A stretch of 64,000 nucleotides of DNA from Anoplopoma fimbria. Its lineage: Eukaryota > Chordata > Actinopteri > Perciformes > Anoplopomatidae. The notes under the pieces are model-generated. The model saw only the letters and a program-made list of their open reading frames with translations, made no database searches and was not told the DNA's origin. Each line of letters opens with the position of its first letter. Positions within the stretch are counted from its first letter, which is position 1. This document shows positions 12,313 to 20,985 of the stretch, piece after piece. The translations under genes were made by a program, and so were the position numbers. The stretch is from NCBI RefSeq assembly GCF_027596085.1, contig NC_072467.1, positions 14,563,976-14,627,975 of the forward strand, read 5' to 3'.

Positions 12313-15300
12313 TGTGCGTGTAGGCTTTGATTGCTGTCTTTGTGAGGACCTTTCCGTCCTCGCTACTTCAAAGGACAGTTTGAAGGTTTAGGCTTTGGTT
12401 GTGAGATGAATTAGGCTCAGTTTACTTGTGATGATTAGGTTTTGGGGTTTAGGGATGCATTTTGTCAATGAGGGCCCCTTACAAGTATAGAGGAACTGTT
12501 TGCGGGTGTGTGTTGGTGTAACATTACATTAACAGCTTGTCATACCAGCCTCTCTATAAAGTGGAACACCATCTAAACAGAACTGTTAATCACATGCTTC
12601 AGTAGATGGATGTTTGCTTCATATCTCTGCACGTCTTTAATGTTCACAGCAGTCAGCTGGTCTGTTGGATGGTTCCATTGGTTGCACGGTCGCTGGTGTT
12701 ACTTTCATGAGGAGAAAAGTGGGTCTTAAGCCATCATTTTTTTACTAGTTTTGCTGCTATTCAACAGTTTGTGTTTTTGTTTAACCCAGATCTTCCAGCC
12801 ACTGTGTGCGGGGAGAAAGACAGCCCTCTGGACAGATCTCTAGCAGAAGCTGCTTTCCTGACTGAGCTTTTCTTCTCCTCGTCTCAGTCCTCAGTCCTAA
12901 CTATTGACTTCCATTGTAATGCATAAAGTTGGCGTTTTGTTAATAACAGAAGGCGCTTCCCCTTGTGACGGCTAGTTTTATCTTAATTTGTCAATGAAAA
13001 TGGGCTGGTGCACGCTGGACACCTTTGTGCCTGTTTCTTTAATTCACATAAATACTTACTAGGTTAAAAAAAAAAAATGCTGCAAATAGCTTTTTTGTGT
13101 TTATTTATAATTATTTTAGGCTACCAGGTAGAATGCACTGTGGCCGATTTAGTTTATCTAGAGAAAACATGTAGATTTATTCTTTTTTTTCGATTGGTTG
13201 AAGAGATGGTAGAATTTCAGCTGACCACTATTTTCTTTTGGTTGACCAAAGCCCCAGTATATACTACAAAATACAAACCGGCTCCAAATGCTAAAAAAAC
13301 ACCTCCGTCCTTCCTTAAACACATACTGTTGATAAAGGCCTGTTTCTTATTAGCATAGTTCCAAATATCTACAGTTACACTTCCTTACTTGGGACAGAAC
13401 CTGAGAGTACCCCTTTCACTGGGGCTATCTTGGCCAAAACGTCACTCACACATGCTACAATCAAGGAGTTTATTACAGTTGTGATATGGGCGTCATCAGG
13501 TTGAGATGGACGACCATTGCTTTTACTTTTTGATTGAGTCTCTGTCTGTTGATCTCACCCATTAAGATTCTTAAGAACATTTCTTACTTGGGCTATCAGT
13601 TCATGTAGCTGTAGAGATAGTGCCTTAAATAACCGCGCTGAAACAGCCAGCACCAGTTCAATACACTCTTATGAAGTTAAAGCAGTGGCTTTGAGTCGAG
13701 CTCATACATTTTCATCAGCTCCTCTCTCTTTTAACCTGAACTTGCCGTCTCTGCCTGCAGCATTCAGACTAATAAGGCTACGTGACAAAGACGTTTGTTA
13801 CAGAAATAGCTGATGCCAAAATGCGTCTGTATCTTAAAAGTGTACCTCCATGTTTTTCATGCCTGTTCACTGTGATGAATACATTTGTCACAGTTGGCTT
13901 CAGTGATGTGCTGCCGTTGGTACCGTGTGCCTCTTTATAGCTATAGCTCCTGCTTTGTTCATGTGAAACCTAAAGGAGCTAAATATTAAAATTCAGAGTC
14001 TGGGTCTGGATTGTCTCCACACGGCTCTCACGTCTGACGTCACAAGCAAACATGGAGGTGGCTGAGGCGAAAATGGCGGCGGTGAGCAGTGTCGGCTAAA
14101 GCTTTGTTCTTGTTCGGGCTTGGTGCATGAACTCCGAGCACGCACGGAGCCGTTTATGCTCAATGCACCGTTTGTTGCATGATTCTCTGAAACGCCAAAG
14201 GGTGAACAAACAAAATGAACTGTGAAGATTCAAAAAGACAACATCCTTCGTCTTGTATAATGTAATGAATTGTACGTCTTAAGTGTGCATCACCTAACGG
14301 TCCCCCTCTTGTTTCTGCAGTGCCAAGCGCCCTGCAGGCATGTCCAGCATCCTGGGTCGTATGGGGTCAAAGAAACTGAAGATGAGCACGCTGGAAAAGT
14401 CTAAGATGGACTGGGACGCTTTTAAGTCGGAGGAGGGCATCAGCGACGAGCTGGCCATCCACAACAGGGGCAGAGAGGGGTAAGAGACTGTCGCACCACC
14501 AGGCTAGAAATGACACTATGGTATATTGTTGAGGTGAAAACTCTACAACATTTGGACTTTTACTTAATACTTAAACACTTGTTGCAACTTAATTAATACT
14601 GAAACTGGACTTCAGCGTAGTATTTATTGTTGGATTCAGACGCTAAGGTCTCAGGAAGTTTTACAGGAAAACAAGTGTAGTTTTTAAAATAGTTTTAAAT
14701 CACAATTGTTCATTGTAATCAATCAAACTGCATCATATCCATCAAACGAAGTAATCATATCCATTATTTAGCATTATTTCCGGTTGCTAAGTAACAAGAT
14801 ACTGCAGTACAAAAAACTGCCAAAGATAAAGCTATTTAGACCGATATCGTTCGGCTTGAACCATCACGTGTAGATTTGAGCAGCACAGAATGGACTACAT
14901 CTGAGATCAAGCTGACAAATCTCAGAAATGTCAGTATGGCCTTATTTTACATATAAACTGTTTCCTAGTTTCCATCAAATGTGCCGTATCACAATATACA
15001 TACAGTAAATCATTTCACTCTCATGACGTTGCGTTATTATTATTATTAAATGTTACAGAGAACCAATGGCAGTTTTCTCATATGCCATACTCATTTGCGC
15101 TGCAGATTGGACATTCAAGCTCTTTAAACTGGCATTCCTATAGTATTTCAGTCCTGTTTGTTATGGAATTTCTTTTTGAGTTAAAAGAAAGGAATTGTGC
15201 TCAGAGATAAGCAATCTGGAGTCTTTGGCTGCCTCTGAAATTCCATACAAATTTTTTATGCATTCTGTTTGTGTGCATAGTTTCATGATCTGTGTGTATA

Positions 15301-15667
15301 TAATTGAGAAAAACTCTCATAAAGCCATAGACTCCCTGTTTATAACACTGCAAATACATAAATATTGCTTTTCTTTCATCTGTGGGCTCAATAACCACTG
15401 TGACTTAACAGGCATTTATTTTAAATGAAAATCCTCAAGATTTGCCACTTTAAATTCAATAATCCCAAAACGCTGACACGGCTCAACCACAGTGAGCAGG
15501 CCCGATGGAAAAACGCTGAGTTCTTAATTATGAAATAGCAGCGAGGGGTAAATGGAGGGAGACATTGATTTCATATGAGCAGGGATCATGCTTCAGTCTG
15601 GATGGATGGAGGGAGCCAACGGGAAGACAGGCTGCCCTCTGGGAAATAACATGAGTCCGTTCTGTGC

Positions 15668-15724
<57 letters not shown>

Positions 15725-15816
15725 CGATAACATACTTAACATTTACTAACTTCCAACCATGCAGAAGGACGGGGGCTAATTTAGAAACACTTAGACACAA
15801 CAGGCACTCAAATCAT

Positions 15817-15855
<39 letters not shown>

Positions 15856-16111
15856 GGAAAAGTTGCGTAACTGCTTCCTGTGCTGAAGTGGAAAGAGATG
15901 TGGTTTAGGCGGTGGGAGAATGTGCATGTGATGAGCACACTTCTCCTACACTCTCTGTCCTTGTATTTCAGTATGTTTGTGCTTGTTACGATTGAAAAGC
16001 CGCTGTCTGTGTGTGTTTAGGTACGTGGAGCGGAAGAACTTCTTGGAGCGCGTCGACCACCGGCAGTTTGAGATAGAGAAAGCCGTGAGACAGAGCAACA
16101 CGAAGCAATGA
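1508..16111 (+). CDS. cfdp1: Craniofacial development protein 1 (BCNT/Swc5-type), complete seven-exon gene
   Basis: Joined exons 1508-1577, 2463-2589, 4266-4494, 4776-4867, 10182-10310, 14321-14479 and 16021-16111 give 298 codons plus stop; human CFDP1 has 299. Every junction has AG/GT borders and keeps frame. The order of parts is an acidic N-terminus ([20 protein letters not shown]), a basic run (KKKRKK), the [10 protein letters not shown] motif near residues 116-125, VFDFAGEEV near 164-172, and the BCNT-C domain (about 216-298), whose core reads [15 protein letters not shown], then [30 protein letters not shown]. From family knowledge, BCNT proteins are nuclear subunits of the SRCAP (yeast SWR1) remodeller that deposits H2A.Z; the acidic N-terminus binds H2A-H2B and the C-terminal domain contacts the complex. 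In vertebrates it is linked to craniofacial and heart development. bcar1 follows on the same strand, as in mammals. Two ATGs lie in tandem (1508 and 1511); the first is used here. No breaks were seen. Confidence 0.96.
1578..2462 (+). other. cfdp1: cfdp1 intron 1
   Basis: Bounded by GTGAGAG and a pyrimidine-rich tract ending CTCCTCAG. The first 80 bases hold an E-box and a CRE-like site that may belong to the promoter. The rest shows no gene-like or repeat structure that I recognise. Confidence 0.85.
2463..2589 (+). CDS. cfdp1: cfdp1 coding exon 2
   Basis: Acceptor CTCCTCAG, donor GTGAGAGG. The exon encodes [20 protein letters not shown] and then the basic KKKRKKND run, a likely nuclear localisation segment. 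Its acidic half parallels the EYSEDDVNELVKED region of the mammalian protein. It starts in phase 1 and ends in phase 2. Confidence 0.92.
3088..3830 (+). mobile_element. MITE-like element, family M1, copy 1 (right end lost)
   Basis: It aligns by eye along most of its length with 45,397-46,159, in the same orientation. Shared blocks include 'cagaaaaaagcaacc', 'ctacatgtctcattt', 'ccaaataaac', 'tttatggcatt', 'acacaaaatacatgtt' and 'gcagtgaaaaac'. The left end CCCTCTGAACC (3,088-3,098) equals the reverse complement of the right terminus of the second copy. The right terminus is not recognisable, so this copy is truncated. A (TA)n microsatellite inside it is absent from the other copy. Grouping with piggyBac-type elements is inferred from the TTAA ends of copy 2. 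Confidence 0.65.
3537..3585. repeat. (TA)n microsatellite
   Basis: About 49 bp of nearly perfect TA dinucleotides inside the M1 copy 1 element in cfdp1 intron 2. Confidence 0.97.
3850..4130. repeat. Interspersed repeat, family R2, copy 1
   Basis: It contains 'aatgattgagggattgcctccac' followed by a GC-richer part with many 'gctaac/gctaacag' words. The same phrase recurs near 11,452-11,478 as 'tctatgattgaggaattgcc' plus 'cccac'. I recognise this style as a dispersed fish repeat. The open frame on the minus strand here is a by-product. Confidence 0.5.
4266..4494 (+). CDS. cfdp1: cfdp1 coding exon 3
   Basis: Acceptor TCTACAG; donor AAG|GTGAAA, weaker than the other donors of this gene. It starts in phase 2 and ends in phase 0. 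The exon encodes a basic start (RKRKKG), a Glu-rich middle, and [12 protein letters not shown], which parallels the DELWASFLNDVG motif of mammalian CFDP1. The open frames on the opposite strand across this exon are shadows. Confidence 0.93.
4776..4867 (+). CDS. cfdp1: cfdp1 coding exon 4
   Basis: Acceptor TTATCCTCAG, donor GTAAATCC. It encodes a short variable part and then [16 protein letters not shown], almost the same as the [16 protein letters not shown] segment of mammalian CFDP1. It ends in phase 2. Confidence 0.94.
5688..5765 (-). repeat. LINE/SINE 3'-tail-like fragment
   Basis: 'taataataatagtaactttattcataaagcaccttaaaa' looks like the reverse complement of the common fish retroposon tail 'aggtgctttataaataaagttattatta'. 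Only the tail is visible. Assignment to an L2-type family is tentative. Confidence 0.35.
6890..7120. promoter_or_regulatory. Candidate intronic enhancer in cfdp1 intron 4
   Basis: Low-repeat block holding TGATTGATTATGCAT (7,008-7,022), a joined PBX/HOX-like TGATTGAT and octamer-like ATGCAT, and TAATTA (7,039-7,044). This motif density without coding potential is typical of conserved non-coding elements. Conservation cannot be tested here, so it is a candidate only. Confidence 0.25.
7744..7790. repeat. (TGTA)n microsatellite
   Basis: Repeated TATG/TGTA units run into 'tatatgtatacatata' and end at the TA dinucleotide where the Tc1-like element 1 begins. Confidence 0.9.
7790..8988 (+). mobile_element. 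Tc1-like transposon, element 1 (3' end missing)
   Basis: It starts CAGTGGGTAC after a TA dinucleotide, the usual target for Tc1/mariner elements. The left inverted repeat carries an inner direct repeat: 'aagtattcagaccc' occurs near 7,804 and again near 7,989, the IR/DR layout of fish Tc1 elements. The body is a broken transposase (8,168-8,987). The right inverted repeat is gone, because the sequence passes directly into element 2 after the DWPK codons. It is therefore non-autonomous and probably immobile. Confidence 0.85.
8168..8987 (+). pseudogene. Tc1-like transposase, frameshifted and C-terminally truncated
   Basis: Transposases of this family bind the inverted repeats through an N-terminal paired-like double helix-turn-helix and cut DNA with a DDE catalytic triad. 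The N-terminal part (8,168 to about 8,720) contains the helix-turn-helix region and a GRP-like motif (RPGRPAKLS). It continues to the first catalytic Asp in [12 protein letters not shown]. Near 8,730 the frame changes, and the reading continues in the third forward frame as [18 protein letters not shown]. That is followed by the second Asp in [11 protein letters not shown] and ends at TILDWPK*. The final catalytic Glu region is missing. The shift plus truncation mark a dead copy. It lies in cfdp1 intron 4, in the same orientation as the gene. Confidence 0.88.
8979..9775 (-). mobile_element. Tc1-like transposon, element 2 (internally deleted)
   Basis: A second, different Tc1-like element in opposite orientation abuts element 1. 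A 16-bp perfect inverted repeat, cccaagtaatccatac at 8,989-9,004 and its complement at 9,738-9,753, marks remnants of its two ends. The sequence between holds only the first half of a transposase, so the distal half was deleted. The outermost sequence to the right of about 9,772 does not match what a full terminus should look like, so the end is probably lost. Confidence 0.75.
9010..9556 (-). pseudogene. Tc1-like transposase N-terminal half, frameshifted
   Basis: On the minus strand, reading from 9,556, the product starts [20 protein letters not shown] and carries the paired-like helix-turn-helix region, RPGAPRKIS, and [17 protein letters not shown]. The frame stops at 9,083, just before the first catalytic motif. 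[12 protein letters not shown] follows in another frame, so a small indel lies near 9,083-9,090. The second Asp and the Glu regions are absent. The sequence differs clearly from the neighbouring element, so this is a separate Tc1 lineage and not a duplicate. Confidence 0.85.
10182..10310 (+). CDS. cfdp1: cfdp1 coding exon 5
   Basis: Acceptor CCCACTGTCAG, donor CAG|GTACGC. It encodes [20 protein letters not shown] and then a low-complexity Glu/Pro linker ([19 protein letters not shown]). The first part parallels VTKEVDATSKEAKSFFKQNE in the mammalian protein. Phase 2 at both ends. Confidence 0.92.
10659..10694. repeat. (GT)18 microsatellite
   Basis: Perfect GT tract in cfdp1 intron 5, 69 bp upstream of a longer tract of complementary sequence. 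Confidence 0.97.
10763..10841. repeat. (AC)39 microsatellite
   Basis: Perfect AC tract. With the GT tract at 10,659-10,694 it forms an inverted pair that could fold into a hairpin in single-stranded DNA or pre-mRNA. Confidence 0.97.
11400..11545. repeat. Interspersed repeat, family R2, copy 2
   Basis: It shares 'atgattgaggRattgccYccac' and a following 'ggctagcagc' region with 3,850-4,130. It is shorter and diverged. Confidence 0.45.
12281..12320. repeat. (CGTG)n microsatellite
   Basis: About 40 bp of CGTG tetranucleotides, an alternating purine-pyrimidine run rich in CpG. Confidence 0.95.
14321..14479 (+). CDS. cfdp1: cfdp1 coding exon 6 (first part of BCNT-C domain)
   Basis: Acceptor TTTCTGCAG, donor GG|GTAAGA. 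It encodes [40 protein letters not shown] and [10 protein letters not shown]. This is the most conserved block of the protein. It starts and ends in phase 2. Confidence 0.96.
15670..15722. repeat. (CA)n microsatellite
   Basis: 53-bp perfect CA tract in the last cfdp1 intron. Confidence 0.97.
15820..15852. repeat. (CA)n microsatellite
   Basis: About 33-bp CA tract, 170 bp before the last cfdp1 exon. Confidence 0.96.
16021..16111 (+). CDS. cfdp1: cfdp1 coding exon 7 (end of BCNT-C domain)
   Basis: Completes the Gly codon and encodes [20 protein letters not shown] followed by AVRQSNTKQ and TGA at 16,109-16,111. It parallels the [20 protein letters not shown] ending of mammalian CFDP1. Confidence 0.96.
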
Positions 16112-16123
16112 CACGGACTGAAG

Positions 16124-16124
<1 letters not shown>

Positions 16125-16198
<74 letters not shown>
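16125..16198. repeat. (CA)37 microsatellite in the cfdp1 3' UTR
   Basis: 74-bp perfect CA tract starting 13 bp after the last base of the cfdp1 stop codon, so it is part of the mature transcript. Confidence 0.97.
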
Positions 16199-16200
<2 letters not shown>

Positions 16201-17237
16201 GGAACAGACGCTAAAGCTGCCTGTTTCTAGATTTCCCTCTCTCTCTAATGACAAGAGTTTCTGCTCCCCCAGTAAAGTGTGCTCAAACTGGTGCTGGAGT
16301 CTATTTCAGGACAGGGGTATTAATATGCTGAGTTTGCGGAACGACGGGGGTGTTGAGTGTTTCCTGTGCTTCCATCCACATGAGAACCAATTAGAGTGTG
16401 GAAGCTCCACTCTAAAGACATTTTTGGGGGAAGTGGGGTCACTCTTGCCGGTTCTTCTTCCTGACAGGGAGGATTTAGTTTGTTTTATTTTTGTAGTTTT
16501 GTCCATTGTTTGTACTGTACTTTTTTTTATTTGCATATAACATGGAACTCAAGTTAAATCTGACTGGTTATAATCTACTACTAAAATAAAACCAAAGTTG
16601 AAGTAAACCGACATTATGGGGGAAAGAAAGCACCCCCACCATTTTGATGTAGTGCTGATGGTTAAAGCCCCCATGCGTACGTTTTGTAAATTTCAGACAT
16701 TAGCAATTCCCAGTTGGACTATCCAAAAAGACGACATAGCACACTCCATTGCACCGCAAGATGGGATTTTTCAAGATGTCCTACGAAAAGATACTCATCT
16801 TTTTCGGCTATTTTCCTACTAAAGCCGCAAGCTTGTTACGTGCTTGCTGTGTTTTCAAAATAAACTTCTGTCTTCACGGAATCTCAATAAGGTTTATGCA
16901 ATAAAACTACTTGTTTAAGAAAAGATGCCGTTTGGGTTAGAATAACTGCTTTTTCAGAAACGTGCGAGTTGTGACAAAAACATCACCTTAAACATCAGTT
17001 AAATTATTGAACATGACTTCTTCTTTATCCGTCATTGTTCAAGACTAGGTGGAAAAGATACCAAAAACATTTCATGCGGTATCTTTGAATTACGGCGCAT
17101 TACTTTTCGTAGGTTTTTGCTATGAATGCTGGTTGAGACCAGCCTGAAGTTTTCTATGGCAAAAACAAAGATTATCCCATCAGAAAAAGTTGAAAAATTG
17201 AGAATTGCATTAAAATTCTACACATGCTGGCTTTAAT

Positions 17238-17520
17238 GGCAGGGTTGGTAATCTTCTTCAAAAAAAATGTTTTGGGTGTTTTTTTGTTGAAATTCTTATT
17301 AAATCCCGACAGCAATCAATAAATCAAATGCTCTGGAAAAAAGGGAGAAAAAAATCTGAATATGGGCTGTCGCAGGACGGGTTGTTAGTGTTGCCCTGTG
17401 ACTTTGGTAGCTTGTGTATCTAGCTACTTTAATTTGAAAAGAGTTTTCAATACTGGACTGTGTTTTTTGGTTGGAACATTTTTTTACTCTCGCTAGTTCC
17501 TCAAGATTACCAACCCTGCC
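17238..17520. mobile_element. MITE with 18-bp perfect terminal inverted repeats
   Basis: The left end GGCAGGGTTGGTAATCTT (17,238-17,255) is perfectly complementary to the right end at 17,503-17,520. Both ends are flanked by TTTAAT (17,232-17,237 and 17,521-17,526), a likely target duplication, or TTAA with one extra base. The inner inverted homology continues as 'aaaaaaatgtt' on both sides. The 283-bp body has no coding potential. The flank is compatible with a TTAA-targeting superfamily, but this is unproven. Confidence 0.82.
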
Positions 17521-18088
17521 TTTAATCCACTGATGGAGAATAGATTTTGGGGCCCCTCATAAAGACAGTAATTGATCAGTTTGTCCTTTTGTTGTTAAAG
17601 GTTTGGTTACATTTATGCCATTGTTGAGTTTTATCGTTTCAATATTCAACCAATACTGTGTTTAGAAGTCGTTAATGATGTTTTTTTGGGGGGGGGTTGG
17701 GGAAAGAAAACTGTTTGTTGTTCCTTTTAAATTTGAATGTTTTCATACTTTGTAAACCATCATGGGACACTGAAACACTCTGCTCACCACTGAAATGATA
17801 ACATGTATACATAGGTTTAGGTGACGAGCTTTCCTGGGACACTGTACAGAGCACCGTAACACTGATCGATACCACAACAGACGTGTAATCAATCAAAGCG
17901 CTTCTTACCCATCATATCAGAGGAGGACCACACGGACCGGCCGTCCCTCAGGTGCTGTTTGCTTTGTCCTGCTCATGAACAAACATGAGGACAAAGACCG
18001 GGCTGTGGGAGGAGGACTGATGTCTTGTTAGTTTGACCGTGGAGTCTTGGTGCAGCTCTCTGTTTATTCATGTAAATATTAGATAGTC

Positions 18089-18165
18089 AATAAACACAAA
18101 AGGAGTCATTTTAAAATATGCTGGTTGATTTATTTGTGTTTGCTGAGGTGTCTGTGACTTTGTTC
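18089..18165 (+). terminator. cfdp1: Likely cfdp1 poly(A) signal with GU-rich downstream element
   Basis: AATAAA (18,089-18,094) is followed by a T/GT-rich stretch around 18,120-18,165, the usual layout of a vertebrate cleavage and polyadenylation site. It is the last AATAAA before repeat-rich intergenic DNA. Earlier AATAAA motifs exist. Confidence 0.5.
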
Positions 18166-19440
18166 TCTGAAGTAGCAGGTGAAGAGCCTCTGCATCCATC
18201 ATTGTTCTTCGCAACTGTTGTAATTTTACTGCTGACTGCACAGATCACCTGGAACACCCTAAAGGATCAGTATTCAATAGACAAAATGTTGTGAAATTAT
18301 ACAATCCTTTGAATATATTGTATAAATATGTAAATGAACCAACCCTTTTCAATATTGAGATGAGAATGGATGAATTCCAACTGTCTCCTAAAAATGATAA
18401 TCCCATGTTACAAAACTGTATTGTAAATTATGTTTAAATGGGAAAAATATTTGTTGTGTTTTTTTATTTTTATGTATCAACGATTTTTGAAAGTCCATGG
18501 AAGTCCACATTTAGAGGACTACAAGGAGGTGGGTGGGTCAAAAAACTTTCACCCAGGAGACTGCTGTTTGTGTCCTGTATGAAACCAGAAGTCAACTTTC
18601 ACTTATTTTAATTTACGTCCGTACATTTTAAAACGAACCGAACGTCAAAGCGTCCTTGAGCAAGAAACTGCACCCCAACGTGTTTCAGCTTTACAGCTGC
18701 TCTTAAAAATGCTTAGGATGGGTTAACAGCAGTGATCACATTTCCTGTATGTACCTTCAAAGGGCCACTGTTAGGATCAGCACCCAGGCTGCTGGGGTTA
18801 GGTCTCAGCCTTGGTACATGGGACGGCTGCTCTCCCAGGTGAGCCACCCTACAGCCACAATTTATGTGGGCTACAGACATTACATTGCCCTTCAGTATAT
18901 TTAATGTTTTATTAGGCAATCAAAACTCTGGGGAAGTTTTGGGACAAACAGAACAAGATTCGGGATTCAGGACAACTACTTGTGATTCAGGACTGTCCAG
19001 AATTTCTGGAGATGTCTGTCAACCGGTGTTGTAGTACGCAAGATCAGAATTTTTACTCGGCCTTGTCTTCAGACAAAGAGGACTTCTAATTTAATTTCAA
19101 GATCTATCAAGAACACAACCGTGAGTATATCACTGAAACTACCTGTGCATTGTTTTTGATTTATTGGTTAATAGCATTACTCTGATTCCTCATAGAAAAC
19201 AAAGAAACATTCCCATACATGAAATTCACCTCTGAAATGTCTTTTGATTATTTTATCAAGACATTTATCATGGTACATTTATACTTACACACATATACAG
19301 TATAGGTATATAATATATAATAAAGGTGAAAGAAGAAGAATCTTTATTTGTTTTCTGTCTAGTGTGGATCTTTCAGATCAACTTGAAGAGAGCCTCTTTG
19401 CATGTTCCACATTTCCTCATGTCACAAGTACAAAATACAG
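18166..19440. other. Intergenic, cfdp1 to bcar1
   Basis: AT-rich DNA with a degenerate SINE-like stretch (about 18,650-18,850). I see no coding exon. Confidence 0.5.
18650..18852 (-). repeat. Degenerate tRNA-derived SINE-like remnant
   Basis: Read on the minus strand, 18,852 downward begins 'ggctgtagggtggctcacct' with a weak box-A-like start. On the plus strand 'tccttgagcaagaaactgca' echoes the SINE body phrase 'tccttgggcaagacacttaa' at 19,796. Strongly decayed, so the family is uncertain. Confidence 0.35.
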
Positions 19441-19444
19441 TGTT

Positions 19445-19690
19445 GGGACTAAAACCGGTTGAGTCCTGGTCTTGACTCAGCCACGATGCACTCTGGTCTT
19501 GGTCTTGACTCGCTCTAGATACAATCGGGTCTTGGTCTTGACTCAGTCCCTCCCTGCCTTGGTCTTGGTCTTGACTCAGGCCGGAAGTCTTGGTACAGTC
19601 GGGTTTTGATCTTGTTCCTGTCTCGCCCTGCCTTGGTTTTGGCCATGACTTGGTCTTGGTTCATGTGGTCTTGACTACAACACTCCAGAT
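19445..19690 (+). repeat. Minisatellite-like 'ggtcttgactc' repeat
   Basis: Imperfect tandem units built on GGTCTTGGTCTTGACTC repeat at least six times with variable spacers (cggccggaagt, cagtccctccctgcc and others). It reads as an old minisatellite and has no coding meaning. Confidence 0.8.
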
Positions 19691-19710
19691 CACTCTATAG
19701 GTGTATTTGG

Positions 19711-19990
19711 GGCGGCTGTGGCGTAGTGGAGAGCAAGGTAGTTCTCCAATCAGAGGGTCGGTGGTTCGATACCCGGCTTCGGCAGTTGATGTGTCCTTGG
19801 GCAAGACACTTAACCCCAAGTTGCGGTGTGGACTGGATGATGAATGTTAGTTAGAGTCTGATGGTGGCACCTTGATGGTAGCCTGTCATCAGTGTGTGAA
19901 TGGGTGAATGATATGTAATATACTACTGACTGTAAGTCGCTTTGGATAAAAGCGTCTGCTAAATGACTGTAATGTAATGTAATGTAATTT
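19711..19990 (+). mobile_element. tRNA-derived SINE (plus strand)
   Basis: The head has a box-A-like TGGCGTAGTGGAGAGC (19,718-19,733) and a box-B-like GGTTCGATACC about 30 bp later, the polymerase III promoter of tRNA-type SINEs. The body includes 'tccttgggcaagacacttaa'. The 3' part 'gctttggataaaagcgtctg' ends in a (TGTAA)n tail, as in SINEs mobilised by LINEs that recognise such tails. Confidence 0.85.
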
Positions 19991-20048
19991 GCCTTTACTT
20001 CTATTTCTAAAGCGATTTCCTCTGGTTGCTGAAGAGGATGGTAAACTG

Positions 20049-20071
20049 GTGTGTGTGTGTGTGTGTGTGTT
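20049..20071. repeat. (GT)n microsatellite
   Basis: Short GT tract. A (CA) tract lies about 100 bp downstream (about 20,171-20,192), in opposite sense. Confidence 0.9.
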
Positions 20072-20194
20072 TGTGTTTGAATAAAGCTGCTTTATTACAG
20101 TTTAAAGACAGAACTGCTCCTGACAGTCGTCTTAAAACAGCTTGCGATTCACTACTAAACCTTTCCTTCCACACACATACACACACACACATAG

Positions 20195-20770
20195 TGGGAT
20201 TTTTTTGGCGTAGGGCTTATCCTCACACATGTTCACACACACCTCATCGGGATGGAAGGCTTCTATGGGAATGTGTCACCATCATTTAATTCTCGTCAGT
20301 ACGGAGGAGTCTGAAACAGCTATTACATCATCACACTACACTAAACCTCCACTCCAATCAATGTAACGTAATGGTCTCCCATAGACAACCAGTTCAGTTT
20401 GAGATAACGATGATGGAACCAATCAATCAGATGCAATATGCTAGAGGTGGACCACAGCGACGGAACCAGATTATGATGCACTGAAAGGATATCAGCGCTG
20501 CTCATCGCCACACTGACGTTTGTCTCTACTCTCACGTTTTATTGTATTTACACGATAGCCGGAGGGCTGATCATTTCAACATGAAGCTGAAGCATGAAGC
20601 ATTTTTCATGGAAACGTGATCGTCTTCACTAATTCTCTTATTGTGTTGCGGGGCAGTGGAACTGGATTTGGGTCTCATTTAAGACCATCAATTTATGAGG
20701 GATTGATTTTATTCTGCAAATCTTGGACTGTTTAATTTACTTGATGTGTGTATAAGACATGCATGTAATT
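20195..20770. other. Intergenic, nothing recognised
   Basis: No coding exon, repeat or RNA gene that I can support. Confidence 0.5.
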
Positions 20771-20773
20771 AAC

Positions 20774-20774
<1 letters not shown>

Positions 20775-20831
<57 letters not shown>
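20775..20831. repeat. (CA)n microsatellite
   Basis: 57-bp CA tract between cfdp1 and bcar1. Confidence 0.96.
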
Positions 20832-20834
<3 letters not shown>

Positions 20835-20931
20835 TGGCCAACCCTGGCTGGCATGCTAGTTTGGTATGTAAGTGAGGTGTGTGGGTGAAAATAGCTGCTG
20901 TTATTCAAACCACAGCAGGGAGCCTGATTGT

Positions 20932-20932
<1 letters not shown>

Positions 20933-20966
<34 letters not shown>
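20933..20966. repeat. (CA)n microsatellite
   Basis: 34-bp CA tract followed by imperfect CA/CAGA units to about 20,985. Confidence 0.95.
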
Positions 20967-20971
<5 letters not shown>

Positions 20972-20985
20972 ACACAGACAAACGC

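Larger units (their letters stand above)
10311..14320 (+). other. cfdp1: cfdp1 intron 5
   Basis: About 4 kb. It contains an oppositely oriented (GT)n/(AC)n pair (10,659-10,841), a copy of repeat R2 (about 11,400-11,540) preceded by 'gttagcctagcttagcataaagac'-type fish repeat sequence (about 11,145-11,240), and a (CGTG)n tract (12,281-12,320). The stretch 12,320-14,320 shows no recognisable element. Confidence 0.8.
14480..16020 (+). other. cfdp1: cfdp1 intron 6
   Basis: About 1.5 kb. AT-rich up to 15,660, then two (CA)n tracts (15,670-15,722 and 15,820-15,852). Ends GTGTGTTTAG before exon 7. Confidence 0.85.
16112..18115 (+). other. cfdp1: cfdp1 3' UTR or 3' flank
   Basis: No coding sequence. 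It holds a (CA)37 tract right after the stop, early AATAAA signals (16,585; 16,859; 16,900), a MITE (17,238-17,520) and a late AATAAA at 18,089. Which signal is used is not decidable here. Several 3' UTR lengths are possible. Confidence 0.55.

Noticed and set aside
19711..19785. tRNA-like heads at 19.7, 28.1 and 30.4 kb as real tRNA genes
   Set aside because: Box A and box B are present, but no proper cloverleaf or acceptor stem can be drawn, and SINE bodies and tails follow directly.
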